This document shows positions 56,832 through 64,000 of a stretch of 64,000 nt of DNA, piece after piece. The notes beneath the pieces were generated by a model that saw nothing but the letters and a program-made list of their open reading frames with translations, ran no database searches and was not told the DNA's origin. This DNA is from Azospirillum baldaniorum. Its GTDB lineage: Bacteria; Pseudomonadota; Alphaproteobacteria; Azospirillales; Azospirillaceae. Location of the stretch: positions 2,427,001 through 2,491,000 of the forward strand of contig NZ_CP022253.1 of the NCBI RefSeq assembly GCF_003119195.2, read 5' to 3'. Numbering within the stretch: position 1 is the first letter of the stretch; each line of letters begins with the position of its first letter. Position numbers and translations under genes: made by a program.

Positions 56832-59006
56832 ATGGTGACGGAACGCATTCAGGTTGGCGGCTTGCAAGTTGCCACGGAGCTTCACCGCTTCATCGAGAAC
56901 GAAGCCCTGCCGGGCACCGGCGTGACGCCGGAGCAATTCTGGTCGGGCCTTGACGCGATCCTCCACGATCTGGCCCCGCGCAACCGCGCGCTGCTGGCCA
57001 AGCGGGACGCGCTGCAGGCCCAGATCGACGAGTGGTACCGCAGCCGCCGCGGCCAGCCGCTGGACCGCGCCGCCCACACCGAATTCCTCAAGGAGATCGG
57101 CTATCTCCTGCCGGAAGGCCCGGACTTCGCCGTGACGACCGAGAACGTCGACCCGGAGATCTCCACGACCGCCGGCCCGCAGCTCGTCGTGCCGGTGATG
57201 AACGCCCGCTACGCGCTGAACGCCGCCAACGCCCGCTGGGGCAGCCTGTACGACGCGCTCTACGGCACCGACGCCATCCCCGACACGGACGGGGCGGAGC
57301 GCACCGCCGGCTACAACCCGAAGCGCGGCGAGAAGGTCATCGCCTTCGCCCGCGACGTGCTCGACCGCGCCGCGCCGCTGTCCGACGGGTCGCACGCCGA
57401 CGCCGCCGGCTACACGGTGGACAACGGCCGCCTCGTCGTCGCGCTGAAGGACGGCCGCAGCACGGGTCTGGCCGAGCCGGAGCGTCTGGTCGGCTACAAC
57501 GGCGCGCCGTCGGCCCCGACCGCCATCCTGCTGGCCGACAACGGCCTGCACATGGAAATCCGCATCGACCGCAGCCACCCCATCGGCAAGACCGACGCGG
57601 CGGGCGTCGCCGACCTCGTGCTCGAATCCGCCCTGACCACCATCCAGGACTGCGAGGATTCCGTCGCCGCCGTGGATGCCGAGGACAAGGTGCTGGCCTA
57701 CCGCAACTGGCTGGGCCTGATGACCGGCAGCCTGACCGCCAGCTTCCCCAAGGGCAGCGGCACGGTGGAGCGCCGGCTGAACCCCGACCGCAGCTACACC
57801 AGCCGCAACGGCGAGACGATCACCCTGCCGGGCCGCAGCCTGATGCTGATCCGCAACGTCGGTCATCTGATGACCAACAGCGCGGTCCTGCTGAAGGACG
57901 GCAGCGAGGCGCCGGAAGGCATCCTCGACGGCATGATCACCTCGCTGATCGCGCTGCACGACGTGAAGGGCGCCCGCCTCAACAGCCGCGCCGGCTCCGT
58001 CTACATCGTGAAGCCGAAGATGCACGGGCCGGAGGAGGTCGCCTTCGCGGACGAGCTGTTCGCCCGCGTCGAGGACGCGCTGGGCATCGCGCGCAACACG
58101 CTGAAGATGGGCATCATGGACGAGGAGCGCCGCACCACGGTGAACCTCAAGGAGTGCATCCGGGCCGCGGCGGCGCGCGTGGTGTTCATCAACACCGGCT
58201 TCCTCGACCGCACCGGCGACGAGATGCACACCGCCATGGAAGCCGGCCCGATGATCCGCAAGAACGACATGAAGTCGTCCGCCTGGATCAAGGCCTATGA
58301 AGACTGGAACGTGGACACCGGCCTGCTCTGCGGGCTGAAGGGCCACGCCCAGATCGGCAAGGGCATGTGGGCGATGCCCGACCGCATGGCCGACATGCTG
58401 GCCGCCAAGATCGTCCACCCGCAGGCCGGCGCCAACACCGCCTGGGTGCCCTCGCCCACCGCGGCCACGCTGCACGCCCTGCATTACCATCAGGTCAACG
58501 TCGCCGCCCGCCAGGAGGAGCTGGCCCGCCGCGAGCGCGCCAGCCTGGACGCCATCCTGACCATCCCGCTGGCCGACCGCCCCAACTGGTCGGAGGAGGA
58601 GATCCAGCAGGAGCTGGACAACAACGCCCAGGGCATCCTCGGCTATGTCGTGCGCTGGATCGACCAGGGCGTCGGCTGCTCCAAGGTGCCGGACATCAAC
58701 AATGTCGGGCTGATGGAAGACCGCGCCACCCTGCGCATCTCCAGCCAGCACATCGCCAACTGGCTGCTCCACGGCATCACCACCGAGGCGCAGGTCATGG
58801 AGACGATGAAGCGCATGGCCGCCGTGGTGGACAAGCAGAACGCCGGCGATCCGCTCTACCGCCCGATGGCCGCCGACTTCGACGGCAGCGTCGCCTTCCA
58901 GGCCGCCTGCGACCTCGTCTTCAAGGGCCGCGAGCAGCCGAACGGCTACACCGAGCCGGTGCTGCACCGCCGCCGCATCGAAGCCAAGGCGAAAGCCGCC
59001 GGCTGA
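56832..59006 (+). CDS. glcB: Malate synthase G
   Basis: Condenses glyoxylate with acetyl-CoA to malate in the glyoxylate and glycolate pathways. It has 724 residues, full length for isoform [13 protein letters not shown] region [30 protein letters not shown] and the [16 protein letters not shown] block are characteristic. AAGGAAAGA precedes ATG 56832. Divergent from recD2; followed by a strong terminator. Confidence 0.97.
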   Translation: MVTERIQVGGLQVATELHRFIENEALPGTGVTPEQFWSGLDAILHDLAPRNRALLAKRDALQAQIDEWYRSRRGQPLDRAAHTEFLKEIGYLLPEGPDFAVTTENVDPEISTTAGPQLVVPVMNARYALNAANARWGSLYDALYGTDAIPDTDGAERTAGYNPKRGEKVIAFARDVLDRAAPLSDGSHADAAGYTVDNGRLVVALKDGRSTGLAEPERLVGYNGAPSAPTAILLADNGLHMEIRIDRSHPIGKTDAAGVADLVLESALTTIQDCEDSVAAVDAEDKVLAYRNWLGLMTGSLTASFPKGSGTVERRLNPDRSYTSRNGETITLPGRSLMLIRNVGHLMTNSAVLLKDGSEAPEGILDGMITSLIALHDVKGARLNSRAGSVYIVKPKMHGPEEVAFADELFARVEDALGIARNTLKMGIMDEERRTTVNLKECIRAAAARVVFINTGFLDRTGDEMHTAMEAGPMIRKNDMKSSAWIKAYEDWNVDTGLLCGLKGHAQIGKGMWAMPDRMADMLAAKIVHPQAGANTAWVPSPTAATLHALHYHQVNVAARQEELARRERASLDAILTIPLADRPNWSEEEIQQELDNNAQGILGYVVRWIDQGVGCSKVPDINNVGLMEDRATLRISSQHIANWLLHGITTEAQVMETMKRMAAVVDKQNAGDPLYRPMAADFDGSVAFQAACDLVFKGREQPNGYTEPVLHRRRIEAKAKAAG

Positions 59007-59033
59007 GTCGACGCGCCACCCGGCACGCATCAC

Positions 59034-59067
59034 AGGCCCTTCCCCGTTCGCGGGGAAGGGCCTTTTT
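59034..59067 (+). terminator. Rho-independent terminator of glcB
   Basis: AGGCCCTTCCCCG (59034-59046) pairs perfectly with 59051-59063 around TTCG, followed by TTTT. 27 bp after the stop. Confidence 0.93.
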
Positions 59068-59242
59068 CTTTGCGCGCCAGCAACGAAATGGCCGGGAGCG
59101 AGACATGAAATGAGGCATCAGCGACGGGAAATACCGATCATTGAATAGCAAATAAAAAAAGTGACGACTCCAAACAAGATTTTTCCGAACGAACATCATC
59201 CGCCGAGCGTCCAATTGCCGAGAACCAACACCTCATGCCGAG

Positions 59243-61120
59243 ATGATCGCCAACATCCGTTACGATGTGGCGCAGGTTCAGCAATGGTTGACGGACGTGT
59301 CGGCGACCCGCGGGCTGGACGATCTGGATGACGGGCCCGCCAAGGCCGAGGAGTTCGCGAAGGCCTTCGCCCAGCATGCCGAGAACGCTCACGCCATCGC
59401 CCGGGAACTGGAGCTGACGGACATGGTGCGGAGCATCGCCGCCACCCGCGACGCCTTTCCACCCTTCTACGAGCTGGGCCGGCGCATGTCCCAGACCTAC
59501 GTCGAGGGCGGCCCGTCGGCGGGGAACGCCATGATGGGACAGTTCGACGCGGTCGCCGAGAGCATGGACAAGGAGATGGAGCGGCTCCTCTCCACCATGG
59601 AGCAGGTCCGCGAGGAGCGTCTGGGAGGCCTCGATGCCGCGGTGACCGACATCGAGGCCGCCACCGCCACGCTGGAAACCGTGCTGATCGCCGCCACCGC
59701 GGTGGCGCTGTTCCTGATCGTCGCCTCCATCCTCTTCCTGCGCCGGGCGGTGATCGGCCCGATCGACCGGATGCGGCTGACCATGGCCGGCATGGCCGCC
59801 GGCAACCTGAGGGCGGAGGTTGGATTCGACGGGCGCCGCGACGAGATCGGACAGATGGCCGATGCCGTGCGCGTCTTCCGCGAAGCCGGCCTGGAGAACG
59901 AGCGTCTGCGCGCCGAACAGGAGCGCGCCCGCGAGGCCGGCGAGGAGGAGCGGCGCCAGGCGCTGGCCGCCATGGCCGACACGGTGGAGCGCGAGACCCG
60001 CGCCGCCGTTGAGCAAGTCGCCCGGCACGCCGGGCAGATGGCCAGCAACGCCGAGGCGATGGCCGCCTCCGCCGGGATGGTCAGCGACAACTCCCAGACC
60101 GTCTCCGCCGCGGCAAGCCAGGCGCTGGCCAACGCCCAGACGGTCGCCGCGGCCGCCAACGAACTGTCGGCCTCCATCCAGGAAATCGGCCGGCAGGTGG
60201 CCGCGTCGGTGTCGGTGACGGGGAACGCGGTGGACAAGGCCGGCTCCGCCAGCGCGATCATCGGGCATCTGTCGACGGCGGTGGAGCGGATCGGCGCCGT
60301 CGCCCGGCTGATCGGCGACATCGCCAGCCAGACCAACCTGCTGGCGCTGAACGCCACCATCGAGGCGGCGCGCGCCGGCGAGGCCGGCAAGGGCTTCGCC
60401 GTGGTGGCGCAGGAGGTCAAGAACCTGGCCAGCCAGACCGCCCGCTCCACCGAGGAGATCGCCGCGCTGATCACCGACGTCCAGTCGGTCACCAAGCAGG
60501 CCGTGGACCGGGTGAGCGAGGTCGCCGCGAGCATCGACCAAGTGTCCGACATCTCCTCCTCCATCGCCGCGGCGGTCGAGGAGCAGGACGCCGCCACCCG
60601 GGAGATCGCCCGCACCGTCAACGAGACCAGCCACGCCGCCCAGGAGGTGTCCAGCCGGATCGCGCTGGTGTCGGAGGAGGCCAACCAGACCGGTGAGCGA
60701 GCCGGCGGCATGCGCGCCGTCGCCGGCGACGTGGCGCGGAGCATCGACGACCTGCAAAGCGTCCTGGTGCGGGTGGTGCGCACCGCAACCAGCGACGTCG
60801 ACCGCCGCCATAAGCCGCGCCTGCGGGTCAACCTGCCCTGCACCATTGACTGCGCCGGTGTCGGCACGGGCAAAGCGGCGCGGATCGCCAACCTGTCGTC
60901 CGGCGGCGCGATGATCCTGGACAGGCCCATCATGACGGTGGGCACCACCGGCACCCTGCGGGCTCACGGCCTGTCCCGCCCCGTGCCCTTCACGGTGAAG
61001 TCCTGCGAGCCGGGACAGCTGCACGTGAAGTTCAGCCTTCCGGAGGCCGACCAGCCGGCGCTGGAGCGTGATCTGGCGACTCTGGCGCGCGGGCTGGCAC
61101 CGGACCGCAGCGCGGCGTGA
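59243..61120 (+). CDS. PilZ-ending chemoreceptor lacking its first membrane segment
   Basis: 625 residues. The protein begins inside a sensor helix ([24 protein letters not shown]) with no N-terminal membrane anchor; the only membrane segment is about 148-170 ([19 protein letters not shown]). HAMP, a signalling domain with [19 protein letters not shown], and a C-terminal PilZ domain ([25 protein letters not shown]) follow. The frame upstream stays open to a TGA at 59162 but encodes no hydrophobic helix. The gene therefore looks 5'-truncated, or starts with an unusual topology. Upstream DNA is AT-rich. Confidence 0.85.
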   Translation: MIANIRYDVAQVQQWLTDVSATRGLDDLDDGPAKAEEFAKAFAQHAENAHAIARELELTDMVRSIAATRDAFPPFYELGRRMSQTYVEGGPSAGNAMMGQFDAVAESMDKEMERLLSTMEQVREERLGGLDAAVTDIEAATATLETVLIAATAVALFLIVASILFLRRAVIGPIDRMRLTMAGMAAGNLRAEVGFDGRRDEIGQMADAVRVFREAGLENERLRAEQERAREAGEEERRQALAAMADTVERETRAAVEQVARHAGQMASNAEAMAASAGMVSDNSQTVSAAASQALANAQTVAAAANELSASIQEIGRQVAASVSVTGNAVDKAGSASAIIGHLSTAVERIGAVARLIGDIASQTNLLALNATIEAARAGEAGKGFAVVAQEVKNLASQTARSTEEIAALITDVQSVTKQAVDRVSEVAASIDQVSDISSSIAAAVEEQDAATREIARTVNETSHAAQEVSSRIALVSEEANQTGERAGGMRAVAGDVARSIDDLQSVLVRVVRTATSDVDRRHKPRLRVNLPCTIDCAGVGTGKAARIANLSSGGAMILDRPIMTVGTTGTLRAHGLSRPVPFTVKSCEPGQLHVKFSLPEADQPALERDLATLARGLAPDRSAA

Positions 61121-61189
61121 CGCGCAAGGCCCCTGCCCAGGAGGGCGGGGGCCGGTCGTCCGGTGGAACGGCAAGGCCCGGATATGGCG

Positions 61190-61220
61190 AAGGCCGGAAA
61201 CCCGTTAGGGTTCCGGCCTT
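61190..61220. terminator. Hairpin between chemoreceptor and tRNA-Val
   Basis: AAGGCCGGAAACCC (61190-61203) pairs with GGGTTCCGGCCTT (61208-61220) with one bulge around GTTA. It lies just beyond the 3' end of the minus-strand tRNA and could end both transcripts. No T-run. Confidence 0.6.
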
Positions 61221-61226
61221 CGAGGA

Positions 61227-61301
<75 letters not shown>

Positions 61302-61535
61302 ATCCGTGTCGCCGGTCGGTTCGGGGTTCGGCATCCGTCTTGCGTCCCGTCCGGCGTGGGCGTGGGGTGTACCATCATCCCGGAGGTCTGGCAAGCCTGG
61401 ATTTCACTTTTTTGCGACCCGACGACGAACGCCGCCTTTTTTCCCGCCGACGGGACGGCAGGCGCCTCACATCTGTTGGGGCGTGAGCGGGACGGTGCGT
61501 GACAGAGCCGTCCAGGTCCACTACATCACAGTGCC

Positions 61536-62414
61536 ATGGATGCTTCCGTCGACGCCGCCACACCGGAGCCGGCCTTCGAACTTCTGGCCCCGGACGAACA
61601 GACCAAGCCGCTGGTGCTGGCCTCGCCGCACAGCGGCAACCGCTATCCGGCCGAGTTCCTGGCGGCGGCGCGGCTCGACCCGCGCGCGTTGCGCAAATCG
61701 GAAGACTGCTTCGTCGACGAGATATTCGCGGGCGCCCCAACGCTGGGCATACCGCTGATCCGCGCGCTGTTCCCCCGCGCCTTCCTGGACGTCAACCGCG
61801 AAGCCTACGAGTTGGACCCGGAGATGTTCGCCGACCCCCTGCCGCCCTATGTGAACACACGTTCGCCGCGCGTGGCCGCGGGGCTGGGCACCATCGCGCG
61901 GGTGGTCGCCAACGGCGAGGACATCTACCGCGGCAAGCTGCGCTTCTCCGAAGCGGTGCGGCGGGTGGAGCAGTGCTACACCCCCTACCACAACGCACTG
62001 CGCCGCCTCGTTGAAGACACGCGCGCCCGCTTCGGCCACGCGGTGCTGATCGACTGCCATTCCATGCCCTCCCCCGGGCTGGGCGATCGCGACAACCGGC
62101 GCAGCGACATCGTGCTGGGGGACTGTTTCGGCAATTCCTGCGCCCCCGCGGTCACCGAGACGGCGGAGCGCTTCCTGCGCGGCCTTGGCTACACGGTCAG
62201 CCGCAACGCGCCCTACGCCGGCGGCTACACCACACGCCATTACGGACGCCCGCGCCAGGGGATCCATGTGCTTCAGATCGAAATCAGCCGCGATCTCTAC
62301 ATGGACGAGGCCACGCTGTCGCGCCTGCCCTTCCTGACCGTCCTGACCCGGCACATGCATGAGATGGTGGACAACATCGCCCACCTGCCGCCCGCCCCCC
62401 TTGCCCCGCGTTGA
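61536..62414 (+). CDS. N-formylglutamate amidohydrolase
   Basis: 292 residues. Motifs SPHSGNRYPAEF, FLDVNREAYELDP and LIDCHSMPSP are those of the FGase (HutG-type) zinc hydrolases, releasing formate and glutamate from N-formylglutamate. No hut genes are adjacent here, so the pathway link (histidine breakdown or a general deformylation) is not shown by context. Confidence 0.92.
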   Translation: MDASVDAATPEPAFELLAPDEQTKPLVLASPHSGNRYPAEFLAAARLDPRALRKSEDCFVDEIFAGAPTLGIPLIRALFPRAFLDVNREAYELDPEMFADPLPPYVNTRSPRVAAGLGTIARVVANGEDIYRGKLRFSEAVRRVEQCYTPYHNALRRLVEDTRARFGHAVLIDCHSMPSPGLGDRDNRRSDIVLGDCFGNSCAPAVTETAERFLRGLGYTVSRNAPYAGGYTTRHYGRPRQGIHVLQIEISRDLYMDEATLSRLPFLTVLTRHMHEMVDNIAHLPPAPLAPR

Positions 62415-62440
62415 ACGACCCGTCGCGCCGGGCCGCGCAC

Positions 62441-62515
62441 AAAAAAAGGCCGGGGCAAAGGCCCCGGCCCGAGTCTAGGGAGGAAACGCCCAAGAAGTGC
62501 GTTACGGCACCGCCC
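62441..62515 (-). ncRNA. Candidate small RNA of the alphaproteobacterial suhB/mmgR (alpha-r8) type
   Basis: Read on the minus strand: a small hairpin GTGC-CGTAAC-GCAC, then CTTCTTGGGCGTTTCCTCCC, then a GC-rich terminator stem (GGCCGGGGC / GCCCCGGCC) ending in seven T (complement of 62441-62447). The order (5' hairpin, unpaired TTTCCTCCC, intrinsic terminator, about 75 nt) is what I recall for the suhB/mmgR sRNA family. No protein-coding gene needs a minus-strand terminator here. Promoter not identified. Alternative: terminator of the upstream gene alone, but the T-run is on the other strand. Confidence 0.55.
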
Positions 62516-62875
62516 GCATCGCAGACGCGATCGATGCCGCACTGCACAATATGATGAAACCCCGCCCGGGGATCAAGAGGGAAAATGTTTTTTCATGTCA
62601 TTCAATGGCTTAACCAAAGTTAAGACAAAGCTGCAGCGCGGCGCAAACAGCCGCTCATGCTGCATTGCACACAGAATCCCGGCCCTGCTCCCGCACAATC
62701 TGGGGCTGGCGGCGCGCCCGCCAACCCACCCCGGTCCTTCGGCATAACCCATTCGACCGATAGGGAACCAACCCCCGACACGGTCGTTTTGTCCCTGCGC
62801 GTCCCGGGGTCTGCCCCGCCACACGCGATTCGGCCGCCTTTTCAAGCGGCCGTCCGGCACCGGAGAACCACCCAC
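62516..62875. other. Region upstream of otsA
   Basis: Together with the sRNA candidate this fills the 461 bp gap before otsA. It holds no supported gene. An AT-rich block around 62580-62630 may contain the minus-strand sRNA promoter or the otsA promoter. A GGAG stands ten bases before the otsA GTG. Confidence 0.5.
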
Positions 62876-64000
62876 GTGAGCAGACTGGTCGTCGTATCCA
62901 ACCGCGTCGCCCCCATCGACGAAGGCAAACAGGCCGCCGGGGGCCTCGCCGTGGCCGTGCTGGCCGCGCTGAAGAAGACCGGAGGCATCTGGTTCGGCTG
63001 GAGCGGCACGGTGGTCGAGGAGGAGTCGCAGAGCGAACCCCGGCGCACCGACGTCGGGCGCCTGACCTACGCGACGCTGGACCTCAGCCGCCGCGACTTC
63101 GAGGAATATTACAACGGCTTCGCCAACCAGACCCTGTGGCCGCTGTTCCACTACCGCGTCGGCCTGATCGAGGTCAGCCGCCGCACGCGCGAAGGCTACA
63201 AGCGGGTCAACGGCTACTTCGCGGAGAAACTCGTCCCGCTGCTGCGGCCCGACGACATGGTGTGGGTCCACGACTATCACCTGATCCCCTTCGGCGAGGA
63301 ACTGCGCCAGCGCGGCTGCACCCAGCGCATGGGCTTCTTCCTGCATACGCCTTTCCCGGCGCCGGAGATCCTGGTGGCCTTACCCAACCACCGGGAGCTG
63401 ATCCGGGAGCTGTGCGCCTACGACCTCGTCGGCTTCCACACCCAGGTCGACCTGCGCAGCTTCGCCGACTACATCCGGCAGGAGCTGAACGGCGAGGTGG
63501 AGGATCGCGGCCCCGAGGGCGGCATGCTGATCCATGCTTTCGGGCGCACGCTGCTGGCCCGCGCCTTCCCCATCAGCATCGACACCGAAAATCTGGTGGG
63601 CATCGCCGAGACCGCCGTGCGCTCCCGCCACACCGAGCGGCTGAAGGAGAGCCTTGTCGGGCGGCGGCTGATCATCGGGGTGGACCGGCTGGACTATTCG
63701 AAGGGCCTGCCACAGCGCTTCCAGGCCTTCGAACAGCTTCTGGCGGCCTATCCGGAGCATTGCAACCGCGTTTCCTTCCTCCAGGTGGCGCCGCCGAGCC
63801 GGGAGGACGTGCCCGAGTACATCGCCATCAAGCGCGAGTTGTCGGAACTGTCCGGGCGCATCAACGGGCGCTTCGCCGAATTCGACTGGGTGCCGATCCG
63901 CTACCTGAACAAGAGCTTCGGACGGCGCGTGCTGGCCGGCTTCTACCGCACCGCCCATGTCGGGCTGGTCACCCCGCTGCGCGACGGCATGAATCTCGTC
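62876..64000 (+). CDS. otsA: Trehalose-6-phosphate synthase, C-terminus cut by window edge
   Basis: Glycosyltransferase family 20; joins UDP-glucose and glucose-6-phosphate to trehalose-6-phosphate for osmoprotection. The frame is open from GTG 62876 to the window end, 375 codons. Blocks LVVVSNRVAP, WFGWSG, VWVHDYHLIPFGEELRQRG, GFFLHTPFPAPEIL and VDRLDYSKGLPQRFQAFE are the family signatures, including the donor-site Arg/Lys. There is no ATG near the conserved start, so GTG is used. otsB, if present, would lie beyond the window. Confidence 0.95.
   Translation, partial: MSRLVVVSNRVAPIDEGKQAAGGLAVAVLAALKKTGGIWFGWSGTVVEEESQSEPRRTDVGRLTYATLDLSRRDFEEYYNGFANQTLWPLFHYRVGLIEVSRRTREGYKRVNGYFAEKLVPLLRPDDMVWVHDYHLIPFGEELRQRGCTQRMGFFLHTPFPAPEILVALPNHRELIRELCAYDLVGFHTQVDLRSFADYIRQELNGEVEDRGPEGGMLIHAFGRTLLARAFPISIDTENLVGIAETAVRSRHTERLKESLVGRRLIIGVDRLDYSKGLPQRFQAFEQLLAAYPEHCNRVSFLQVAPPSREDVPEYIAIKRELSELSGRINGRFAEFDWVPIRYLNKSFGRRVLAGFYRTAHVGLVTPLRDGMNLV

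Noticed and set aside
62573..63346. Minus-strand open frame opposite otsA
   Set aside because: Shadow of the otsA reading frame; the plus strand carries clear GT20 motifs.

Overview
The window looks like chromosome of a free-living or plant-associated diazotrophic alphaproteobacterium. The protein sequences, gene order and GC-rich codon use fit Azospirillum, most likely the A. brasilense / A. baldaniorum group. The supporting traits are a NifA of the A. brasilense type (627 codons), draT-draG close to and divergent from nifHDK, nifENX and nifUSV-cysE-nifW, a fixABCX operon, and chemoreceptors ending in PilZ domains. This is read from sequence features and family knowledge; no database search was run.

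Layout. 1-4732 (all minus): partial murein endopeptidase mepA, preceded by a TetR-HlyD-ABC ATPase-ABC permease efflux operon. 5100-6983: nifA. 7006-9210: an unrecognised protein, then a class III cyclase/FHA protein. 9388-17354: NifA/sigma54-driven nifB operon (nifB, fdxN, TPR-like, LRV Fe-S protein, two NifZ-like genes, a second nifS, nifT, a 94-aa orphan, a DegT-like protein without the PLP lysine, and a SIR2-like protein). 17507-21371 (minus): draT, draG, an ArsC/NifO-like gene, a class II glutamine amidotransferase and azoR. 21619-22965: a large unrecognised gene. 23026-27380: nifHDK. 27409-31311: an Rrf2 regulator, an FAD/NAD(P)H oxidoreductase and a soluble PAS-PAS chemoreceptor. 31349-36599: nifE, nifN, nifX, two small nif-associated genes, fdxB and nifQ. 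36634-37131 (minus): a second TPR-like nif paralogue. 37248-42621: an IscA-like gene, nifU, nifS, nifV, cysE/nifP and nifW. 42669-46600: fixABCX. 46705-61120: an unrecognised small gene, two PilZ chemoreceptors, a multi-receiver hybrid kinase, a Crp/Fnr regulator, a double cold-shock protein, recD2 and glcB. 61227-64000: tRNA-Val(GAC), an N-formylglutamate amidohydrolase, a candidate small RNA of the suhB/mmgR type, and partial otsA.

How it works together. NifA would activate five sigma54 promoters seen here (nifB, nifH, nifE, the iscA-like/nifU operon, fixA), each with one to three TGT-N10-ACA sites. NifHDK is the Mo-nitrogenase. NifB, E, N, X, V and Q make FeMo-co. NifU, NifS and the IscA-like protein supply Fe-S clusters. 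CysE/NifP supplies cysteine precursor. FixABCX and the ferredoxins supply electrons. DraT/DraG switch the Fe protein off and on by ADP-ribosylation of Arg101. The least explained part is the tail of the nifB operon (94-aa protein, DegT-like pseudo-enzyme, SIR2-like protein), which is the best candidate for an uncharacterised nitrogenase-linked function.
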